From JAWLGW01 sp964569055 (GTDB lineage Bacteria; Planctomycetota; J058), in the NCBI GenBank assembly GCA_964569055.1, contig CAZMSZ010000044.1, forward strand, positions 1 through 30,700: 30,700 nt of DNA. The letters run 5' to 3'. Made by a program: the position numbers and the translations under genes. Shown piece by piece: positions 8,698 to 15,851 of this stretch (positions within the stretch are counted from its first letter, which is position 1; each line of letters starts with the position of its first letter). Below the pieces are notes generated by a model. The model was given only the letters and a program-made list of their open reading frames with translations, made no database searches and was not told the DNA's origin.

Positions 8698-11379
8698 GTG
8701 AGCTCGACTGCCCAGCCCGCCGCGCAGCCCGTCTACCGCAAGGACTACCGGCCGCCCGCCTATCGGATCGAGACGGTCTCGCTCGAGTTCGAGCTCGGCG
8801 AGGAGGCGACCGTGGTGCGCGCCGCGCTCGACGTGGTGCGCACGGCCGATTGTCCGGCGGGCGAGCCGCTGCGGCTCGACGGCGAGGACCTCGAGCTGGT
8901 GGGCGTGAAGGTCGACGGGCGCGTCCTCGCGGCCTCCGAGTACTCGCTCGACGGCGAGGAGCGGCTGGTGATCCCGGGGCTCGGCGAGCGGACCAAGCTC
9001 GAGACCGAGGTGCGGCTCGAGCCGCAGGAGAACCTGCAGCTCTCGGGGCTCTACAAGAGCTCGGGGAACTTCTGCACCCAGTGCGAGGCCATGGGCTTCC
9101 GGCGGATCACCTACTTCCTCGATCGGCCCGACGTCATGGCGCGCTACACCACGCGGATCGTGGCCGACAAGGCCCGCTACCCGGTGCTGCTCGGCAACGG
9201 CAACAAGGTCGGCGCGGGCGACCTGCCCGGCGGGCGCCACTTCGCGGTGTGGGAGGACCCCTTCCCCAAGCCGAGCTACCTGTTCGCGCTGGTGGCCGGG
9301 AACCTCGTCTCGCACCCCGGCACGTTCACCACCTGCTCGGGGCGCGAGGTGCGGCTCGAGATCTGGGTCGAGCCGCAGAACGCCGACAAGTGCGCCCACG
9401 CCCTGCGCTCGCTCCAGGACTCCATGCGCTGGGACGAGGAGCGCTTCGGGCGCGAGTACGACCTCGACATCTACATGGTCGTGGCGGTGAGCGACTTCAA
9501 CATGGGGGCCATGGAGAACAAGGGCCTCAACGTCTTCAACTCGAAGTACGTGCTGGCCCGGCCCGACACGGCCACCGACGACGACTACGAGGCGATCCAG
9601 GGCGTCATCGGCCACGAGTACTTCCACAACTGGACGGGCAACCGGATCACTTGCCGCGACTGGTTCCAGCTGACCCTCAAGGAGGGGCTGACCGTCTTCC
9701 GCGACCAGCAGTTCTCGGCCGACATGACCTCGGCCGCCGTCAAGCGGATCGCCGACGTGCGCGCGCTGCGGCTGAGTCAGTTCGCCGAGGACGCGGGGCC
9801 CATGGCGCACCCGATCCGGCCCGACTCGTACATCTCCATGGACAACTTCTACACCTCGACCGTCTACCGCAAGGGCGCCGAGGTGATCCGGGCCATGCAC
9901 ACCCTCCTGGGCGAGGAGGGCTTCAGGAAGGGCATGGACCTCTACTTCGAGCGGCACGACGGGCAGGCGGTCACCTGCGACGACTTCCGCCAGGCGCTGC
10001 AGGACGGCTCGGGCGTCGACCTGTCGCGGTTCGAGCGCTGGTACGAGCAGGCCGGCACGCCGGTGATCGAGGCGGTGGGCGAGCACGACGCGGCCGCGCG
10101 CACCTACACGCTCACCCTGCGGCAGCGCTACCCCCTCGGCGCCGACGGCGAGACCCCCGGCGGCACGCCGACCCGGCCCGTCCCGATCCCGGTGGTGACC
10201 GCGCTCCTCGACGGGCGCGGCCAGCCGCTCCCGCTGCGCCTCGCCGGGGAGGCCGAGGAGCCGGACGCCGACGCGAGCGAGCGGGTGCTGCTCCTGCAGG
10301 AGGCGGAGCAGCGCTTCACGTTCAGCGGCGTGAGCGAGCGGCCCGTGCCCTCGCTCCTGCGCCGCTTCTCGGCGCCGGTCCGGCTCAAGCTCGAGCGCAG
10401 CGACGAGGAGCTGGCGTTCCTGATGGGGAACGACACCGATCCGTTCAATCGCTGGGACGCGGGGCAGGAGCTGGCCGCCAAGCTGCTCCTCGGCATGGCG
10501 GCGGGCGCCGCGGCTGGGCGGCCGGTCGAGGTCTCGCCGGCGTTCGTGGCCGCGTTCCGCCGGGTGCTCACCGACCCGCAGCTCGACGGCTCGCTCAAGG
10601 CCGCCGCGCTCGCGCTCCCGGCCGAGCTGCAGCTGGCGCAGGACATGAACCCCGTCGACCCCGACGCGCTCCACTCCGCGCGCGAGCAGCTCCGGCGCGC
10701 GCTGGCCCGCGCCGCGGCCGACGAGCTGCGCGCGGCCTACGACCGGCACGCCACCGGCGCGCCCTACAGCAACGACAAGCCCTCGATCGACGGGCGCCGG
10801 CTCAAGAACGTGGCGCTGGCCTACCTCGCGCTCCTCGACGAGCCCGAGGCGCGCGAGCGCCCGCTGCGCCAGCTCCGCGTCGCCGACAACATGACCGACG
10901 CCGGCGCCGCCCTGGCGGTGCTCGCCCACATGCAGACCCCCGAGCGCGAGGCGGCGCTGGCCGAGTTCTACGCCAAGTGGCGCCATGACCCGCTGGTCCT
11001 CGACCGCTGGTTCACGGTCCAGGCGATCTCGAGCGCGAGCGACACCGTGACGCGGGTCCGCGAGCTGACCCGCCACCCCGACTTCACGCTCAAGAACCCC
11101 AACCGGGTCCGCGCGCTGATCGGGGCGTTCGCGCACGCCAACCAGGTCCGCTTCCACGCGCCCGACGGGGCCGGCTACGCCCTGGTCGCCGACGCGGTGC
11201 TCGAGCTCGACGCGCTCAACCCGCAGGTCGCGGCCCGCACGGCCTCCGCCTTCAACCCCTGGAAGCGGTTCGACCCGCACCGCAAGGTCCTGATGCAGGC
11301 CGAGCTCGAGCGCGTGGCCAGCAAGAGCGGCCTCTCGAAGGACACCTACGAGATCGTGGTCCGGGCGCTCGGCAGGTAG
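8698..11379 (+). CDS. pepN: Aminopeptidase N (M1 family zinc metallopeptidase)
   Basis: This 893-residue protein removes N-terminal amino acids from peptides in the cytoplasm. It has the exopeptidase motif GAMEN at 270-274, the zinc site HEYFH at 306-310 and the third ligand E329 in LKEGLTVF, i.e. HExxH-x18-E. Length and motif spacing fit the E. coli PepN subfamily (about 870 residues) including its long C-terminal helical region. There is no signal peptide. The GTG start is preceded by GGAGG five bases upstream; a TAGAGT hexamer at 8663 could be the -10 of its own promoter. It ends six bases before the convergent end of the small Cys-rich gene. Confidence 0.96.
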   Translation: MSSTAQPAAQPVYRKDYRPPAYRIETVSLEFELGEEATVVRAALDVVRTADCPAGEPLRLDGEDLELVGVKVDGRVLAASEYSLDGEERLVIPGLGERTKLETEVRLEPQENLQLSGLYKSSGNFCTQCEAMGFRRITYFLDRPDVMARYTTRIVADKARYPVLLGNGNKVGAGDLPGGRHFAVWEDPFPKPSYLFALVAGNLVSHPGTFTTCSGREVRLEIWVEPQNADKCAHALRSLQDSMRWDEERFGREYDLDIYMVVAVSDFNMGAMENKGLNVFNSKYVLARPDTATDDDYEAIQGVIGHEYFHNWTGNRITCRDWFQLTLKEGLTVFRDQQFSADMTSAAVKRIADVRALRLSQFAEDAGPMAHPIRPDSYISMDNFYTSTVYRKGAEVIRAMHTLLGEEGFRKGMDLYFERHDGQAVTCDDFRQALQDGSGVDLSRFERWYEQAGTPVIEAVGEHDAAARTYTLTLRQRYPLGADGETPGGTPTRPVPIPVVTALLDGRGQPLPLRLAGEAEEPDADASERVLLLQEAEQRFTFSGVSERPVPSLLRRFSAPVRLKLERSDEELAFLMGNDTDPFNRWDAGQELAAKLLLGMAAGAAAGRPVEVSPAFVAAFRRVLTDPQLDGSLKAAALALPAELQLAQDMNPVDPDALHSAREQLRRALARAAADELRAAYDRHATGAPYSNDKPSIDGRRLKNVALAYLALLDEPEARERPLRQLRVADNMTDAGAALAVLAHMQTPEREAALAEFYAKWRHDPLVLDRWFTVQAISSASDTVTRVRELTRHPDFTLKNPNRVRALIGAFAHANQVRFHAPDGAGYALVADAVLELDALNPQVAARTASAFNPWKRFDPHRKVLMQAELERVASKSGLSKDTYEIVVRALGR

Positions 11380-11385
11380 CCGAGG

Positions 11386-11562
11386 CTAACGCGCGGGGCA
11401 GGTCTCCGCGCCCTGGCAGCAGGGCTGCGCGTTCACGCCGCACGCGGCGCACTGGCCATGGCCGTGCACCCACACCACCGGGGCGGCCACGCCGCACCAG
11501 GGGCAGGGCGGGAGCGGTGCGTTCGCGCCGAGCGGCTGGGTCGCAGGAGCGTTCGGGTTCAT
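11386..11562 (-). CDS. Small Cys-rich, probably zinc-binding protein (58 aa)
   Basis: A 58-codon minus-strand gene. The ATG at 11562 has a clear ribosome site (GGAGGG, seven bases upstream) and the stop is TAG at 11388-11386. The product has a Pro/Ala-rich N-terminus and then CPWC (C20, C23), a histidine pair near 33-35, C38-x2-C41, CC at 48-49 and C55. Paired CxxC knuckles around His residues suggest a zinc ribbon or knuckle, possibly binding one or two zinc ions. It lies 49 bases downstream of the RING-like membrane protein on the same strand and is probably cotranscribed with it. I do not recognise the family. Support comes from the ribosome site, the cysteine pattern and the snug fit between neighbours. 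Confidence 0.72.
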   Translation of the reverse strand: MNPNAPATQPLGANAPLPPCPWCGVAAPVVWVHGHGQCAACGVNAQPCCQGAETCPAR

Positions 11563-11611
11563 TTTGGGTCCCTCCGCGCGCGAGTGTAGCGACCGCCTCC
11601 GACGTCCTCCG

Positions 11612-12415
11612 CTATCCGGCCAGGCCGAGTCGCTCCTCGAGGATCGCGCGCGCCGCCTCCACCTCCTGCTCCTGGGTGAAGTCGGTGAGGATCGCCACCT
11701 CGCGCCGGGCTCCTTCGCCGCGGCGGACCGCGACGAGCCGATAGGTGCGGGTGGGCCCGTGCTTGCCGCGCGAGAAGTGCTCGCGCGCGGCGAGGCCCTC
11801 GAGCTCCGACAGCGGGAGGTCGACCGCGCCCCGCCAGGGGAGCGGCCGGTGCTGCACGACCAGGCGGCTCCCCTCCAGGCGGACCTCGGTGCGGTTGAGG
11901 AACCCGCAGATCGTGAAGTAGGTGAGGCCCACGCCCACCACCACGTGGATCAGCGGCAACACCGCCATGACGACCGCCGGCGTCGCGCCCTCGGCCAGCA
12001 GGGTGAACACGATCCCGTACCACACCACCAGGAACCCGTCCCAGAACAGGCAGAAGAAGGCGAAGAACAGGACCATCGGCTGGTACCAGCGTCGGCGGAA
12101 GATCAGGCTGCCCCCCTCGGGCTCGACGTGGAGCCAGTCGGGCAGCGTGGAGAGGTCGCCCTTGGCCTTCGGCTTCGACTTCGCGCCGCGGCCGCTGCTC
12201 CGCTCCTCGCGCAGCGCGCGAGGCGGGTCGGCGCGCGCGCCGACCGGGGCCTCCGCCTGGCAGGCCGCGCACCGCCCGAGCGTGTCCCAGCACTCCTGGT
12301 GGTGCCAGCTCATGCAGCGGTCGCAGGCGGCCTTGGGCTCGGCCGGCGCGACGGCGCCGTGGCAGTAGGGGCACCGCGGGTGCTGGACCAGACCGGACCG
12401 GACCTGTTCGCTCAT
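11612..12415 (-). CDS. Prokaryotic RING-like zinc-finger membrane protein
   Basis: A 267-residue protein. The N-terminus carries a treble-clef/RING-like finger: C15-x2-C18, C31-x2-C34, H38, H39, C42, then C49-x2-C52, similar to prokaryotic RING finger family 1. A basic, flexible Ser/Lys/Gly stretch (about 70-90) follows, then at least two long hydrophobic segments (about 113-140 and 143-175). The C-terminal domain (about 178-267) contains LEGSRLVVQHRPLPW and other beta-rich segments reminiscent of bacterial PH-like domains. It is therefore anchored in the inner membrane with the finger probably cytoplasmic. I chose the ATG at 12415 because the finger starts 14 residues later; there is no Shine-Dalgarno, but CACAAT lies seven bases upstream, suggesting a leaderless mRNA. 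A GTG 18 codons upstream is possible. Function unknown; bacterial RING-like fingers are not proof of ubiquitin-like chemistry. Confidence 0.8.
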   Translation of the reverse strand: MSEQVRSGLVQHPRCPYCHGAVAPAEPKAACDRCMSWHHQECWDTLGRCAACQAEAPVGARADPPRALREERSSGRGAKSKPKAKGDLSTLPDWLHVEPEGGSLIFRRRWYQPMVLFFAFFCLFWDGFLVVWYGIVFTLLAEGATPAVVMAVLPLIHVVVGVGLTYFTICGFLNRTEVRLEGSRLVVQHRPLPWRGAVDLPLSELEGLAAREHFSRGKHGPTRTYRLVAVRRGEGARREVAILTDFTQEQEVEAARAILEERLGLAG

Positions 12416-12500
12416 GGGCGCGATTGTGCCCTGAACGCCCCGCCGCCGCTCATTCCGCTGGCGCACCACGTATCCTGGACGCGAACCCCTCGACTGACGC

Positions 12501-14051
12501 TCACCCCTCTCGCCGCCGCACTCCCAGCTTCTTCATGCGGCTCTGCAACGTGGAGGGGTTGATCGCCAGCAGCTCGGCCGCGCCGCCCTTCCCGTGGATC
12601 CGGCCGCCGGTCGCGCGCAGGGCGGCCCGGATCGCGCGGCGCTGCGCCTCGTCGAGGGTGGTGAGCTCGCCGCCTTGCAGCGACGCGCCCAGGCGCGGGC
12701 CCTCGCCCGGGGCGGGCCCGAGCGCGCGCCCCAGCTCGCTCGGCCCGAGCGTCGGGCCGGCCGCGAGGATCGCCGCGCGCTCGAGCACGTTGCCGAGCTC
12801 GCGCACGTTCCCAGGCCACGCGTAGCGCGCCAGCAGCGCCAGCCCGTCTTCGCTCACGGTCAGCCCGCGCCGGCCCGTGCGCTGCGCCTGCTGTTCGAGC
12901 AGGGCCGCGCACAGGGCCGGCAGGTCGCCCAGCCGCTCGCGCAGGGGCGGGATCACCAGCGGGAACACCGACAGTCGGTAGTAGAGGTCGCGCCGGAATC
13001 GCCCCGCCTCGACCGCCTGCGCAAGGTCGACGTGGGTCGCGGCCAGCACGCGCACGTCCGCCTTGATCGTGTCGTCGCTGCCGACCGGCTCGAAGGTGCC
13101 GTCCTGCAGCACGCGCAGCAGCTTGGCCTGGAGGTCGGACGGCAGCTCGCCCACCTCGTCGAGGAGCAGCGTCCCGCCGTTGGCCATTTGGAACCGTCCG
13201 GCCCGCGCGCGTCCGGCCCCGGTGAAGGCGCCCTTGGCGTGGCCGAACAGCTCCGACTCCATCAGCTCGCCCGGGATCGCCGCGGAGTTGAGCGCCACGA
13301 ACGGCCCCTCCGCCCGCGCGCTCCAGCCGTGGACCGCGCGCGCCAGCCGCTCCTTGCCCGTCCCGGTCTCACCCAGCAGCAGCACCGGCGTGTCGGTCGC
13401 CGCCACCCGGCGCGCCTGCGTGAGCACCTCGCGCATGCGCTCGCTCGCGGTGTCGGTGACCAGCCCCGCGGGGTCGCCCACCAGGCGCGCCTCGAGCAGC
13501 CGCTCGCGCTCCCGCTCCTCCCGCCGCAGGCGGTCGAGCACCAGCTTCTGCTCGGCCAGGCGCAGCGCGACCGCGAGGATCTGCCCGTAGACCTCGACCA
13601 GGGTCACGGTCCCCTCGTCGTAGGGCACGCACTCGGCGCGGTCGAGCGTCATGACCCCCATGCAGCGGTCGCCCGCGCACAGCGGCACGACCATGCAGGA
13701 GTGCCCGTCGGGGAGGTCGAGCACCCCGTCGAAGGGGTCGCCGTCCCCGTGGGCGTGGTCCTCCTCGCGGTAGGCGCGGGCGCGTCGCGTCTGGAGCGCC
13801 TCGCGGATCGTGGGGAACCGCTCGAGGTCGAGCGCGTGGCGCCGCACCTCCGGCCGGGCGAGCGGGCCACGCGCCAGGCGCGCGACCAGGCGGCCGCGGT
13901 CGAGCGTGAACACCACGCACAGGTCGTAGGGGACCACCCGCGCCAGCCAGTCGACGCCGCGCCGGAGCAGGTCGTCGAGGTCCTCCTCGCCCGCCACGAG
14001 GTCGAGCAGGTCGGAGAGGTCGCGGCCGAGGTCGATCAGCGCCTGGGGCAT
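12501..14051 (-). CDS. Sigma-54-dependent transcriptional activator, GAF + AAA+ + Fis HTH (NorR-like architecture)
   Basis: A 516-residue enhancer-binding protein. Residues about 15-170 form a GAF sensor domain unusually rich in cysteine (C45, C119, C125, C130, C141). A charged coiled linker (about 170-190) leads to the AAA+ domain: Walker A GETGTGKE at 227-234, the sigma-54-contacting loop GAFTGA at 274-279, Walker B LLLDEVGE and the R-finger region, then a Fis-type helix-turn-helix in the last 45 residues. It should activate sigma-54 RNA polymerase in response to a GAF signal. It diverges from ahpC-ahpD-dps, so those genes are the likely target and an oxidant the likely signal (inference). 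I prefer the ATG at 14051 to one 16 codons upstream, because the intervening codons are unusually AT-rich and contain a -35/-10 pair; neither has a Shine-Dalgarno. Confidence 0.9.
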   Translation of the reverse strand: MPQALIDLGRDLSDLLDLVAGEEDLDDLLRRGVDWLARVVPYDLCVVFTLDRGRLVARLARGPLARPEVRRHALDLERFPTIREALQTRRARAYREEDHAHGDGDPFDGVLDLPDGHSCMVVPLCAGDRCMGVMTLDRAECVPYDEGTVTLVEVYGQILAVALRLAEQKLVLDRLRREERERERLLEARLVGDPAGLVTDTASERMREVLTQARRVAATDTPVLLLGETGTGKERLARAVHGWSARAEGPFVALNSAAIPGELMESELFGHAKGAFTGAGRARAGRFQMANGGTLLLDEVGELPSDLQAKLLRVLQDGTFEPVGSDDTIKADVRVLAATHVDLAQAVEAGRFRRDLYYRLSVFPLVIPPLRERLGDLPALCAALLEQQAQRTGRRGLTVSEDGLALLARYAWPGNVRELGNVLERAAILAAGPTLGPSELGRALGPAPGEGPRLGASLQGGELTTLDEAQRRAIRAALRATGGRIHGKGGAAELLAINPSTLQSRMKKLGVRRREG

Positions 14052-14057
14052 GGCGAT

Positions 14058-14086
14058 ATTTAACGACGGCCTTTCGCGATTGTCGA
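14058..14086 (-). promoter_or_regulatory. Predicted leaderless promoter of the sigma-54 activator gene
   Basis: On the minus strand TCGACA (14086-14081, five of six matches to TTGACA) and TTAAAT (14063-14058) are 17 bases apart. The -10 lies exactly six bases before the ATG at 14051, so transcription would begin at or next to the start codon. The stretch is AT-rich against its surroundings. Confidence 0.5.
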
Positions 14087-14098
14087 TATATCGCGACA
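14074..14098. promoter_or_regulatory. Nested palindromes, candidate operator between activator and ahpC
   Basis: Direct and inverted symmetry overlap here: TCGCGA at 14074-14079 and 14091-14096 (11-base spacer); the perfect palindrome CGATATATCG at 14084-14093; and TGTCG-N8-CGACA at 14081-14098. The site overlaps the predicted -35 of the activator gene, so binding could both autoregulate it and act as an upstream activator site for ahpC. It does not match the NorR core GT-N7-AC. Confidence 0.45.
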
Positions 14099-14120
14099 TT
14101 GGAGGCTCTTAAGTCTTTTT

Positions 14121-14138
14121 ATTGCGGTTCCTTGCAAT
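14121..14138. promoter_or_regulatory. Inverted repeat ATTGC-N8-GCAAT upstream of ahpC
   Basis: A five-base-arm inverted repeat in an AT-rich patch 44 bases before the ahpC start codon. It may be a regulator site or part of the ahpC core promoter. No GG-N10-GC sigma-54 core could be found between 14100 and 14181. Confidence 0.3.
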
Positions 14139-14181
14139 CGGTCCGCCGTTCTCTAAGGGGCTCCTCACAAGGAGGATCCCC

Positions 14182-14745
14182 ATGATCACCGTCGGTCACG
14201 AAATCCCGTCGTTCGACCTGTTGGCCCTGAAGGCTGGCCCCGTGGAGGAGCTCGGCCCCGATCCCTTCGAGCGGATCCGCTCGGAGGAGCTGCGCGGCCA
14301 GTGGACCGTGCTGTTCTTCTGGCCCATGGACTTCACCTTCGTGTGCCCCACCGAGATCGCCGAGTTCGGGCGCCAGGCCGAGAGGTTCGCCGAGCTCGAC
14401 GCGCGGATCCTCGGCGCGAGCACCGACACGCACTTCGTGCACCTCGCCTGGCGGCGTGACCACCCCGACCTGCGCGCGCTCCCCTACCCCATGCTCGCGG
14501 ACACCAAGCGCGAGCTGTCGAGCGCGCTCGGCGTGCTCCACCCGCAGGAGGGGGTCGCGCTGCGCGCCACGCTGATCGTCGACCCGCAGGGGGTCGTGCG
14601 CTGGGTCAACGTCAACGACCTCTCGGTCGGGCGGAGCGTGCCCGAGACGCTGCGCGTGCTCGAGGCGCTGCAGCAGGACGAGCTGTGCCCCTGCAACTGG
14701 CAGCCGGGGCAGGCCACGCTGACCCCCAGCCTGGAGGTGGCGTGA
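14182..14745 (+). CDS. ahpC: Alkyl hydroperoxide reductase AhpC (2-Cys peroxiredoxin, AhpD-dependent type)
   Basis: This 187-residue peroxiredoxin reduces hydrogen peroxide and organic hydroperoxides. The peroxidatic cysteine is C55 in FTFVCPTE, and the C-terminal resolving region is C169-P-C171-N-W. A C-x-C pair of this kind is characteristic of the mycobacterial AhpC type, which is re-reduced by AhpD rather than AhpF; here ahpD is the very next gene. The ATG at 14182 is chosen because AAGGAGG lies six bases upstream and the protein then begins, as peroxiredoxins do, just before the first beta strand. It overlaps ahpD by one base (TGATG). Confidence 0.96.
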   Translation: MITVGHEIPSFDLLALKAGPVEELGPDPFERIRSEELRGQWTVLFFWPMDFTFVCPTEIAEFGRQAERFAELDARILGASTDTHFVHLAWRRDHPDLRALPYPMLADTKRELSSALGVLHPQEGVALRATLIVDPQGVVRWVNVNDLSVGRSVPETLRVLEALQQDELCPCNWQPGQATLTPSLEVA

Positions 14746-15290
14746 TGAGCGGCCTGCAACAGCTCCTCGCGACGGTCCCCGAGCCGGCCAAGGACCTGCG
14801 CCTCAACCTCGAGCGCGCGCTGGCCGAGGAGGGCGGGCTCACGCCCGCCCAGCGGTGGGGCACGGCGCTGGCCGCCGCGCTGAGCGCCGGCCACGAGCCG
14901 CTGACCCGCGCGCTCGCGGCGGCGGCGGCCGAGCGGGTGCCGGCGGCGGTCCTGGCCGACGCGCAGGCGGCGGCCGCGCTGATGGCCATGAGCAACGTCT
15001 ACTACCGGTTCCGTCACCTGGTCGGGAAGGACGACTACGCGCGGCTCCCCGCTCGGCTGCGCATGGTGCGGCTCGGCAACCCGGCCGGCGAGGCGCTCGA
15101 CTTCGAGCTGTTCTGCCTGGCGGTCAGCGCGGTCAACGGCTGCGAGACCTGCGTCCGCGGCCACGAGGCGAAGCTGCGCCAGCAGGGCGCCTCGGTGGAG
15201 CGGGTCCACGACGCCGTGCGCGTGGCCGCGATCGTCCAGGGCGTGGCGACCGCCCTGGGAGCGCACCACTTGCTCGCGGAGGCGGCATAA
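14745..15290 (+). CDS. ahpD: Alkylhydroperoxidase AhpD
   Basis: A 181-residue carboxymuconolactone-decarboxylase-fold protein that passes electrons from lipoylated partners to AhpC and has weak peroxidase activity itself. The catalytic set is E121, C133-x2-C136 and H140 in NGCETCVRGH, matching M. tuberculosis AhpD (E118, C130, C133, H137) with a constant offset of three. The ATG overlaps the ahpC stop and is preceded by GGAGG inside ahpC, so the two are coupled. In mycobacteria the electron donor is a lipoylated succinyltransferase with Lpd; neither is in this window. Confidence 0.95.
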   Translation: MSGLQQLLATVPEPAKDLRLNLERALAEEGGLTPAQRWGTALAAALSAGHEPLTRALAAAAAERVPAAVLADAQAAAALMAMSNVYYRFRHLVGKDDYARLPARLRMVRLGNPAGEALDFELFCLAVSAVNGCETCVRGHEAKLRQQGASVERVHDAVRVAAIVQGVATALGAHHLLAEAA

Positions 15291-15315
15291 GGTGAGCGGC
15301 CACCCGGAGGACTCC

Positions 15316-15789
15316 ATGAAGATCGACATCGGCATCCCCGACGACCAGCGCCAGAAGGTGGCCGACGGCCTGGCGCGGCTGCTCGCCGACACCTACACGC
15401 TCTACCTCAAGACCCACGGCTTCCACTGGAACGTGACCGGCCCCATGTTCCAGACGCTGCACGCGCTGTTCGAGACCCAGTACAGCGAGCTGGCCCTGGC
15501 GGTCGACGAGGTGGCCGAGCGGATCCGCGCCCTGGGCGTGTTCGCGCCCGGCAGCTACGGGCAGCTCGCCGAGCTGGCCACGGTGAAGGAGGAGCGCGGG
15601 GTGCCGGCGGCCGAGGAGATGATCCGCCAGCTCGTGCAGGACAACGAGGCCGTGGTCCGCACCGCGCGCGAGGTCCTGCCGCTGGCGCAGGAGGCGGTCG
15701 ACGAGGCCTCGAGCGACCTGCTCGTCCAGCGGATCCGGGTGCACGAGAAGGCGGCCTGGATGCTGCGCGCGCTGCTCGGCAGCGCCTGA
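15316..15789 (+). CDS. dps: Dps ferritin-like DNA-protection protein
   Basis: A 157-residue Dps-family protein, which in other bacteria forms a dodecamer that oxidises and stores ferrous iron with peroxide, blocking Fenton chemistry and often compacting DNA. The inter-subunit ferroxidase residues are visible: H37 in THGFHWNV, H49, E53, D64 and E68 in AVDEVAERI. There is no long Lys-rich N-terminal tail, so DNA binding is not assured. The ATG at 15316 follows GGAGG by five bases and begins 26 bases after ahpD, so it is the third gene of the ahpC-ahpD-dps operon. Confidence 0.95.
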   Translation: MKIDIGIPDDQRQKVADGLARLLADTYTLYLKTHGFHWNVTGPMFQTLHALFETQYSELALAVDEVAERIRALGVFAPGSYGQLAELATVKEERGVPAAEEMIRQLVQDNEAVVRTAREVLPLAQEAVDEASSDLLVQRIRVHEKAAWMLRALLGSA

Positions 15790-15836
15790 GCGGCGCCGCG
15801 CCGAGCTCGCGCTTCCGTCGCGCGCCCGGGGTCTCT

Positions 15837-15842
15837 TACCCT
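15837..15842 (+). promoter_or_regulatory. -10-like TACCCT before the esterase gene
   Basis: TACCCT lies nine bases before the ATG at 15852 and no Shine-Dalgarno is present, consistent with a very short or absent leader. No convincing -35 is visible. Confidence 0.3.
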
Positions 15843-15851
15843 GGGCGCACG

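Noticed and set aside
8674..11280. 868-codon antisense frame over pepN
   Set aside because: Shadow of pepN, with low-complexity translation.
14081..14098. NorR binding site in the activator/ahpC spacer
   Set aside because: The palindrome does not contain GT-N7-AC, and the flanking genes concern peroxide rather than nitric oxide.
12501..14099. Longer activator start at 14099
   Set aside because: The extra 16 codons are AT-rich, lie within a palindromic promoter-like region and have no ribosome site.
14100..14181. Sigma-54 -24/-12 promoter for ahpC
   Set aside because: I scanned for GG-N10-GC and found none; the ATTGC at 14121 has no matching -24 GG.
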